Below, in pieces: positions 58,451 through 64,000 of a stretch of 64,000 bases of DNA. The stretch is from Nocardia wallacei (GTDB taxonomy: Bacteria; Actinomycetota; Actinomycetes; Mycobacteriales; Mycobacteriaceae). Where the stretch lies: contig NZ_AP023396.1 of assembly GCF_014466955.1 (NCBI RefSeq), forward strand, positions 5,022,001-5,086,000, written 5' to 3'. The notes below the pieces were generated by a model, which had not been told where the DNA came from, did not search any database, and saw only the letters and a list, made by a program, of their open reading frames with translations. Numbering within the stretch: position 1 is the first letter of the stretch; each line of letters starts with the position of its first letter. Made by a program: the position numbers and the translations under genes.

Positions 58451-58484
58451 CGCCCCGCCCGCCGCATGCGCGGAGGGCGGGGCG
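58451..58484. terminator. Strong GC hairpin terminator
   Basis: CGCCCCGCCC (58451-58460) pairs perfectly with GGGCGGGGCG (58475-58484) around a 14-nt loop. It lies between the stop of the small secreted protein and the stop of the convergent glycerol kinase gene, so it may end transcription from both sides. Confidence 0.75.
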
Positions 58485-58504
58485 CGCGCTCCGCGACTCC
58501 ATGA

Positions 58505-60046
58505 CTATCGGGGCTCGGTTCGTCGTGTGGGAGCATCCCGCATATGCGAGGGGCGGGCCCAGCCGAAGGTGAGGGATACGGCGCGTTGCCAGTTGGCGTA
58601 CTCGGCGGCGCGGAGGTGGGGGTTCATGTGGGGCAGCCATTGGGCGGCTACTCGCCAATTTCCGCGTAGCCCTTGGAGGTCCGGCCAGTAGCCGACGGCC
58701 AGGCCTGCGGCGTAGGCGGCGCCGAGGGAGACGGTTTCGGCGACGAAGGGGCGCATGACCGGGATGTCGAGGACGTCGGAGACGATCTGCATCAGAAGGT
58801 TGTCGGAGGTCATGCCGCCGTCCACGCGCAGGGCGCGGGCCTGCAGGCCGGAGTCGGCGTTCATGGCGTCGACCACCTCGCGGGTCTGCCAGGCGGTGGC
58901 CTCGAGGACCGCGCGGGCCAGGTGGCCCTTGGTGACGTAGGAGGTGAGGCCGATCAGCAGGCCGCGGGCGTCGCTGCGCCAGTGTGGGGCGTAGAGGCCG
59001 GAGAAGGCGGGGACGAGGTAGCAGCCGCCGTTGTCTTCGACTGTGCGCGCGAGGGTTTCGATCTCCGGCGCGGTGGCGACCAGCCCGATGTTGTCGCGCA
59101 CCCACTGCACCAGCGAGCCGGTCATGGCGATCGGCCCCTCCAGCGCGTACACCGGCTCGTCGGCGATCTGGTAGCCGATCGTGGTGAGCAGGCCGTGCCG
59201 GGAGCGCACCAGTTCGGTGCCGGTATTCATCATCAGGAAGCCGCCGGTGCCGTAGGTGCACTTGGTTTCCCCACGGGCGAAACAGGTTTGGCCGAACAAC
59301 GCCGCGTGCTGATCACCCAGCGCGGCGGCGATCGGCAACCCCGGCACCGGGTGGCGGACGGTACCGAACGACGCGGTCGAGGGCTGGATGCTCGGCAGCA
59401 TCACGGCGGGAATCCCGAACAACCGCAACAACTCCGGCGACCACGCGCGAGTGGCCAGATCCATCAGCAGGGTGCGGCTGGCGTTGGTGACGTCGGTGAC
59501 GTGCAGGCCACCGTCCACGCCGCCGGTGAGGTTCCAGATCAGCCAGCTCTCCATCGTGCCGAACAGCACCTCGCCGCGTTCGGCCCGCTCGCGCAGGCCG
59601 GGCACCGTATCGAGCAGCCACCGCAGCCGCGGCGCGGCGAAATAGGTGGTGAGCGGCAGTCCGGAGAGCGCCCGGAGGCGTTCGGCGCCGGGCGCGCCCG
59701 CCAACTCCCGAACCAGTTCCTCGGTGCGCACGTCCTGCCACACGATCGCGCGGCCGACCGGGACTCCGGTCTCCCGATCCCACACCACGGTGGTCTCGCG
59801 CTGGTTCGCGATCCCCACTGCCGCAACCTGTTCCGCGCCCACCCCCGCGTCCCGCAGCACCTGCGGGAGGATGCGCTCCACATTGCGCCAGATCTCGGCC
59901 GCGTCCTGTTCGACCCATCCCGGCCGCGGATAGTACTGCCGGTGCTCGCGCTGCGCCACACCCACCAGCCGGGCGCGCTGGTCGAACAGGATGCACCGGC
60001 TCGAGGTCGTGCCCTGGTCGATCGCCAGCACGTATCGCTGCGTCAT
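58505..60046 (-). CDS. glpK: Glycerol kinase (copy next to iclR)
   Basis: The 513-residue FGGY kinase has glycerol-kinase motifs: [17 protein letters not shown] at the start, NQRETTVVWDRETG, the substrate loop WQDVRTEELV, TNASRTLLMDL, GDQHAALFGQ, KCTYGTGGFLMMNTG, FSGLYAPHWRSDARG and VDGGMTSDNLLMQ. It phosphorylates glycerol to glycerol-3-phosphate. It follows the IclR gene by 82 bp on the same strand. It differs clearly from the second copy at 62034-63554 (for instance QPSTASFGTV against [11 protein letters not shown]), so the two are old paralogues or of separate origin. Confidence 0.95.
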   Translation of the reverse strand: MTQRYVLAIDQGTTSSRCILFDQRARLVGVAQREHRQYYPRPGWVEQDAAEIWRNVERILPQVLRDAGVGAEQVAAVGIANQRETTVVWDRETGVPVGRAIVWQDVRTEELVRELAGAPGAERLRALSGLPLTTYFAAPRLRWLLDTVPGLRERAERGEVLFGTMESWLIWNLTGGVDGGLHVTDVTNASRTLLMDLATRAWSPELLRLFGIPAVMLPSIQPSTASFGTVRHPVPGLPIAAALGDQHAALFGQTCFARGETKCTYGTGGFLMMNTGTELVRSRHGLLTTIGYQIADEPVYALEGPIAMTGSLVQWVRDNIGLVATAPEIETLARTVEDNGGCYLVPAFSGLYAPHWRSDARGLLIGLTSYVTKGHLARAVLEATAWQTREVVDAMNADSGLQARALRVDGGMTSDNLLMQIVSDVLDIPVMRPFVAETVSLGAAYAAGLAVGYWPDLQGLRGNWRVAAQWLPHMNPHLRAAEYANWQRAVSLTFGWARPSHMRDAPTRRTEPR

Positions 60047-60128
60047 GCGCGGCCACTTCCTGTCGAAATCTGCTGAGCAGCACCATATTCCGTCCTGGAC
60101 ACACCGCCACGGCGGGCCGCGCGGGCGG

Positions 60129-60890
60129 TCATTGCGCCCCGAGTTCCCGCGACACCGCACCCGCGGCCTCGCGTACGTACCCGACCAACCGCGCCCGCGG
60201 CCGCAGCCGGGCGTCACAGAGCCGGTCCACCGCCCCCGCGATTCCGATCGCCCCGACCACGAGCCCGCCGTGCGAGCGCAACGGAGCGGCGAGACCGGCT
60301 GCGCCGGAACGGAACTCCTCGATCTCCGCGGCCCATCCGGCCTGCCGGACCGCGGCGATCTCCTGGTTCAGCGCGCCGCGATCGGTGAGAGTCCGATGGG
60401 TCAGCGCCACGGGCGCCACGCGCAGCACCTGCGCGGCCAGGTCCGCGTCGGCGGCCAGCAGCACCTTGCCCAGGGCGGTGGCGTGCGCGGGCAGTTCCTG
60501 GCCGACCTCCAGAGCCTGCGCGGTGTTGTCGGGCCGAAAAACATGGTGCACCACCACGACCCCGTCGCCACCCGCCCGCGCCGCGATCCGCACGGCCTCG
60601 CCGGTCCGGGCGGCCAGCGCGTCGGCCCAGTTGATCGCCCGCGAGCGCAGGTCGTTGGGATCGAGGTAGCCGGTGCCGACCCCGCGCAGCGGCGGGCCCA
60701 GCCCGTACTTGCCGCTGCCCGGATCCTGCTCGACGAATCCCACGCCCTGCAGGGTGCGCAGGATGCCGTGCGCGGTCGGTTTCGCCAAGCCCAACACCCC
60801 GGCGATCTCCCCCACCCCGAGACGACCGGAGCGGGCGAGCAGCCGCAGCACGGCCGCCGCGCGCTCGATCGACTGAATCGGACCCGGCAT
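60129..60890 (-). CDS. IclR-family regulator of the glycerol genes
   Basis: The 253-residue protein has an N-terminal winged helix (IQSIERAAAVLRLLARSGRLGVGEIAGVLGLAKPTAHGILRTL in outline; recognition part AKPTAHGILRTL) and a C-terminal IclR effector domain (about 80-250, with PAHATALGKVLLA and GAAGLAAPLRSHGG). Glycerol operons of actinomycetes are commonly controlled by IclR-type proteins (GylR). It is divergent from glpF and precedes glpK, so it probably controls both transcripts through the palindrome at 61076-61092. Confidence 0.93.
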   Translation of the reverse strand: MPGPIQSIERAAAVLRLLARSGRLGVGEIAGVLGLAKPTAHGILRTLQGVGFVEQDPGSGKYGLGPPLRGVGTGYLDPNDLRSRAINWADALAARTGEAVRIAARAGGDGVVVVHHVFRPDNTAQALEVGQELPAHATALGKVLLAADADLAAQVLRVAPVALTHRTLTDRGALNQEIAAVRQAGWAAEIEEFRSGAAGLAAPLRSHGGLVVGAIGIAGAVDRLCDARLRPRARLVGYVREAAGAVSRELGAQ

Positions 60891-61075
60891 GCACGCAACC
60901 TAACTCGCCACTGCGGATTCGACGACGCCGAACACGCGCACCGACCCGGCCACCCGGTGGGCAGCCGGTGCCGGCACCGGTACGCCGATCCGCGACCACG
61001 CGGTGTGACCTGGGCCGTACCCAGCCGACCACGTCCGGACGGTAGCCTTCGCCACGAGCACGCTCCACCCGTCCT

Positions 61076-61092
61076 GTTCGACATTGTCGAAC
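61076..61092. promoter_or_regulatory. Palindromic operator in the iclR-glpF intergenic region
   Basis: GTTCGACA and TGTCGAAC flank one central T, giving a perfect 8-bp-arm palindrome of 17 bp. A further TGTTCGAG lies at 61100-61107. The site is 89 bp upstream of the glpF start and 185 bp upstream of the iclR start. It suits an IclR/GylR-type operator. Confidence 0.75.
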
Positions 61093-61181
61093 GATCACGG
61101 TGTTCGAGGCAGCGCCGCGTCCGTAGCGTCGCGGCCAGGACGGTCGCACCGGGGCGGCCGACAGCGGACGGAGGCTCAGCG

Positions 61182-61988
61182 GTGAACTTCGGGTCGATCT
61201 TCCTCAGCGAGGCGCTGGGCACGGGTGTGCTGGCCCTGCTCGGCGTGGGCGTGGTCGCCAATGTGCTGCTCGCGAGGACCAAGGGCTTCGACGGCGGCTG
61301 GCTGCTGATCAACTTCGGCTGGGGGCTGGGCGTATTCGGCGGCGTGTACGTCGCCTACAAGACCGGGGGCCACCTCAATCCGGCCGTCACCGTCGGGATC
61401 CTGTTCAGCGGCGCGCACGAGTACGCGCCCGGGATCGACATCACCGCCGCCACCACGATCGCCTATCTCGCCGGGCAACTGGTCGGCGCGTTCCTCGGCG
61501 CGACCGCCGCCTATCTGGCCTACAAGAAGCATTTCGACGCCGAGCCGGACGCCGGGAAGAAGCTCGGCGTGTTCGCCACCGTCCCCGAAATCCGGTCCTA
61601 CCGATGGAATTTCGCGACCGAGGTGATCGCCACCTTCGTGCTGGTGCTGGTCATCATCGGCATCGGCCACACCCCGAGCGGACTGGGCCCGCTGGCGGCG
61701 GCACTGCTGGTGGTGGGCATCGGCGCGTCGCTGGGCGGCCCGACCGGGTACGCGATCAATCCGGCGCGTGATCTGGGCCCGCGGCTGGCGCACGCGGTTC
61801 TGCCGGTGACGCGAACCGCGGCGATGCGGGTTCCCGCCGGAGCGGCCGTCGGCGCGCGGTCGGCCGACGACGCGGAAACCACGGCGCCGCAAGGCAAATA
61901 CAACGACTGGGCCTACGCCTGGGTGCCCGTGCTCGGCCCGCTGGTCGGCGGCGCACTCGCGGGCCTCGTCGCCGCCGTCGCCTTCTGA
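61182..61988 (+). CDS. glpF: Glycerol facilitator (aquaglyceroporin, MIP family)
   Basis: The 268-residue protein starts at a GTG with GGAGG 7 nt upstream. It has six membrane segments and the two half-helix motifs of the family: NPA at 66-68 (GGHLNPAVT) and NPARD in AINPARDLGPR. The Asp after the second NPA motif marks glycerol-type rather than water-type channels. A loop of about 30 residues before the last helix is enlarged. It lets glycerol diffuse in for phosphorylation by the kinase encoded 45 bp downstream. Confidence 0.95.
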   Translation: MNFGSIFLSEALGTGVLALLGVGVVANVLLARTKGFDGGWLLINFGWGLGVFGGVYVAYKTGGHLNPAVTVGILFSGAHEYAPGIDITAATTIAYLAGQLVGAFLGATAAYLAYKKHFDAEPDAGKKLGVFATVPEIRSYRWNFATEVIATFVLVLVIIGIGHTPSGLGPLAAALLVVGIGASLGGPTGYAINPARDLGPRLAHAVLPVTRTAAMRVPAGAAVGARSADDAETTAPQGKYNDWAYAWVPVLGPLVGGALAGLVAAVAF

Positions 61989-62033
61989 TCCCCTATCCCC
62001 CTCTCCCCCATCACTTCCGCGAAAGGACCCACG

Positions 62034-63554
62034 ATGACCCGGTATGTCGGAGCCATCGACCAGGGCACCACCAGCACCCGCTTCATGGTGTTCGATCACG
62101 GCGGCAACGAGGTCACCCGCTGGCAGCTCGAGCACGAGCAGATAATGCCGCGCGCCGGCTGGGTCGAGCACAACCCCGCCGAAATCTGGGAGCGCACCAG
62201 CACCGTCATCAAAACCGCACTGGCACACGCGGATCTGACCGCCGAGGACCTGGCGGCGGTGGGCGTCACCAATCAGCGCGAGACCACCATCGTGTGGAAC
62301 CGGCGCACCGGGCGGCCCTTCTACAACGCCATCGTGTGGCAGGACACCCGCACCAACCGCATCGTCGGCGAACTCGAGCGCGCCGGTCACGCCGACACCA
62401 TCCGGCACAAGTCCGGTCTGCCGCCCGCGACGTACTTCTCCGGCGGGAAGCTGCGATGGATCCTGGAGAACGTGCCCGGCGTGCGGGAGGCGGCCGAGCG
62501 CGGCGACGCGCTGTTCGGCACCCCCGACACCTGGGTGCTGTGGAACCTCACCGGCGGCCCGCGCGGCGGCCACCACGTCACGGACGTGACCAACGCCAGC
62601 CGCACCATGCTGATGAACCTCGAGACGCTGGACTGGGACGACGAACTGCTGGAACTGTTCGGAGTGCCGCGCGCGATGCTGCCCGAGATCCGGCCCTCGG
62701 TGCATCCGGGCCTGTTCGGCACCACCTCGGCCGACGGCCCGTTCCAGGCCGAGGTGCCGATCGCGGGCGTGGTCGGCGATCAGCAGGCCGCCACCGTCGG
62801 CCAGCTGTGCTTCCGGCCCGGCGAGGCCAAGAACACCTACGGCACCGGAAACTTCCTGCTGCTCAACACCGGCGAGGAGATGGTGCGTTCGGAGCACGGA
62901 CTGCTCACCACCGTCGCCTACCAGTTCGGCGAGCAACGGCCGGTGTACGCGCTGGAGGGCTCGATCGCGGTGACCGGCTCGGCGATCCAGTGGCTGCGCG
63001 ATCAGCTCGGCATCATTTCCGGTGCGGCACAGAGCGAATCGCTCGCGCGACAGGTCGACGACAACGGCGGGGTGTACTTCGTCCCGGCGTTCTCGGGCCT
63101 GTTCGCGCCCTACTGGCGCTCCGACGCGCGCGGCGTCATCGTCGGCCTGTCCCGCTACAGCAACAACGCGCATCTGGCGCGCGCCGCGCTGGAGGCCATC
63201 TGTTATCAGACCCGCGATGTCGTGGAGGCCATGCAGGCCGACTCCGGCGTGCGATTGGACGTGCTGCGCGTGGACGGCGGTGTCACCGCCAACGAGCTGT
63301 GCATGCAGTTGCAGGCCGACTTCCTCGGGGTGCCGGTGTCGCGGCCGGTGGTGTCGGAGACCACCGCGCTCGGCGCCGCCTACGCCGCCGGGCTCGCGGT
63401 CGGCTTCTGGAAGGACGTCGACGAACTGGCCCAGAACTGGCAGGAATCCAAGCGCTGGACCCCGACATCGAGCGAGGAGCAACGCGAACGCGGCTACGCG
63501 CGATGGAAGAAGGCAGTGGCCCGCACGCTCGACTGGGTCGACGTCGACGACTGA
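62034..63554 (+). CDS. glpK: Glycerol kinase (copy in the glpF-glpK-glpD operon)
   Basis: The 506-residue FGGY kinase starts 6 nt after AAAGGA. Motifs include [96 protein letters not shown] and [15 protein letters not shown]. It is the member of the catabolic operon, 45 bp after glpF and 31 bp before glpD. The end ([23 protein letters not shown]) is like that of typical glycerol kinases. Confidence 0.97.
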   Translation: MTRYVGAIDQGTTSTRFMVFDHGGNEVTRWQLEHEQIMPRAGWVEHNPAEIWERTSTVIKTALAHADLTAEDLAAVGVTNQRETTIVWNRRTGRPFYNAIVWQDTRTNRIVGELERAGHADTIRHKSGLPPATYFSGGKLRWILENVPGVREAAERGDALFGTPDTWVLWNLTGGPRGGHHVTDVTNASRTMLMNLETLDWDDELLELFGVPRAMLPEIRPSVHPGLFGTTSADGPFQAEVPIAGVVGDQQAATVGQLCFRPGEAKNTYGTGNFLLLNTGEEMVRSEHGLLTTVAYQFGEQRPVYALEGSIAVTGSAIQWLRDQLGIISGAAQSESLARQVDDNGGVYFVPAFSGLFAPYWRSDARGVIVGLSRYSNNAHLARAALEAICYQTRDVVEAMQADSGVRLDVLRVDGGVTANELCMQLQADFLGVPVSRPVVSETTALGAAYAAGLAVGFWKDVDELAQNWQESKRWTPTSSEEQRERGYARWKKAVARTLDWVDVDD

Positions 63555-63585
63555 CCCGTACCGAACACGAGAGAGAAATACCGCT

Positions 63586-64000
63586 GTGACAACACAATTG
63601 GATCCGCAGTACCGGGCCGAGGCGCTGCGCTCACTGGGCCGCGACGACATCGACGTCCTGATCATCGGCGGCGGCGTGGTCGGCGCCGGGGCCGCGCTGG
63701 ACGCCGCCGCGCGCGGCCTGACCACCGTCGTGGTCGAGGCCCGCGACTGGGCGGCCGGCACCTCGAGCCGCTCCAGCAAACTCATCCACGGCGGGCTGCG
63801 ATATCTGGAGCAGCTGGACTTCGCGCTGGTACGAGAGGCGCTGAAGGAGCGCGGCCTGCTGCTGAACCGGCTCGCCCCGCACCTGGTACATCCGGTGTCG
63901 TTCCTGTTCCCGCTGCGGCGGCACTGGGAGCGGCCCTACATCGGCGCGGGCGTCGCGCTCTACGACACCCTCGGCGGGGCCCGCGCACTGCCCATGCACC
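63586..64000 (+). CDS. glpD: Glycerol-3-phosphate dehydrogenase, N-terminal part (cut by window end)
   Basis: A GTG at 63586, preceded by GAGAGAA, opens a frame that continues to the end of the window (138 residues). It carries the FAD-binding VLIIGGGVVGAGAALDAAARG, then TTVVVEARDWAAGTSSRSSKL and HGGLRYLEQLDFALVREAL, the typical start of FAD-dependent GlpD. The enzyme oxidises glycerol-3-phosphate to dihydroxyacetone phosphate at the membrane and completes the glpF-glpK-glpD operon. The remainder, including the C-terminal domain, is outside the window. Confidence 0.96.
   Translation, partial: MTTQLDPQYRAEALRSLGRDDIDVLIIGGGVVGAGAALDAAARGLTTVVVEARDWAAGTSSRSSKLIHGGLRYLEQLDFALVREALKERGLLLNRLAPHLVHPVSFLFPLRRHWERPYIGAGVALYDTLGGARALPMH

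Noticed and set aside
61176..63785. An 869-codon open frame antisense to glpF, glpK and glpD
   Set aside because: It is the high-GC mirror of three well-supported genes, has no family features and is Gly/His/Asp-rich in the way antisense frames are.
1..64000. tRNA, rRNA, transposase, integrase or phage genes
   Set aside because: I looked for cloverleaf-like sequences, rRNA-like stretches and DDE or integrase motifs and found none that I could support.

Overview
The window is high-GC actinobacterial DNA that best fits Nocardia or a close mycolic-acid-bearing relative. The evidence is three antigen-85-type mycolyltransferases, a glucosyl-3-phosphoglycerate synthase, a PapA-like acyltransferase, a ChoD-type oxidase, IdeR-like iron boxes and a conservon with paired P450s. 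Genes are dense and many are coupled by 4-bp ATGA/GTGA overlaps. I see no rRNA, tRNA, CRISPR array, transposase or prophage.

Layout. (1) 1-5.7 kb: the start of a probable AI-2E-type membrane protein, then a complete conservon read leftwards: cvnA (kinase-like), cvnB (roadblock), cvnC (DUF742), cvnD (GTPase), a CYP157-like P450 whose ExxR arginine is replaced by Trp, and a CYP154-like P450. (2) 6.1-11.3 kb: a single-chain biotin-dependent acyl-CoA carboxylase, a stand-alone sensor-domain protein, and a frameshifted PucR-type regulator with extreme C-ending codon use. (3) 11.3-15.5 kb: a TetR regulator, an internally deleted histidine-phosphatase remnant, a lipoprotein, a GOLPH3-like protein, a frameshifted gene remnant and an FGGY kinase. 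(4) 15.8-28.6 kb: an oxygenase island that looks like scavenging of sulfur or other heteroatom compounds. It holds two NtaA/DszA-type flavin monooxygenases, SfnG, two DszC/SfnB-like enzymes, a styrene-monooxygenase-like and a PhzS-like protein, a chorismate-lyase-like protein, an MHS transporter and an OhrR-like regulator. No flavin reductase is visible. (5) 28.8-34.8 kb: an intact PucR-type regulator, an SRPBCC protein, an SGNH acyltransferase, an EEP hydrolase and a glycine-zipper protein. (6) 34.9-38 kb: bacterioferritin and its ferredoxin behind tandem IdeR-like boxes, then a divergent locus (small protein, DUF6879, XRE/DUF5753) flanked by a 19/20 inverted repeat.

(7) 38-42.6 kb: a ChoD-type GMC oxidase and two more PucR-type regulators. 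(8) 42.8-53.5 kb: an envelope-lipid region. An operon of PapA-like acyltransferase, membrane glycosyltransferase, GpgS and mycolyltransferase is followed by two further mycolyltransferases, a DinB/MDMPI protein, a TetR regulator and a serine hydrolase. (9) 53.6-58.5 kb: a DHA2 exporter, a TetR-OYE-SDR operon with a near-perfect palindromic operator, and two small proteins. (10) 58.5-64 kb: a glycerol locus with iclR and one glpK read leftwards, and glpF, a second glpK and glpD (cut by the window end) read rightwards from a shared promoter that contains a palindrome.

A recurring theme is PucR-type signalling. There are four PucR/CdaR-like regulators, one of them frameshifted, and two short proteins that look like the N-terminal domain of the same family on its own. 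Function calls rest on motifs and remembered family patterns; no database search was possible.
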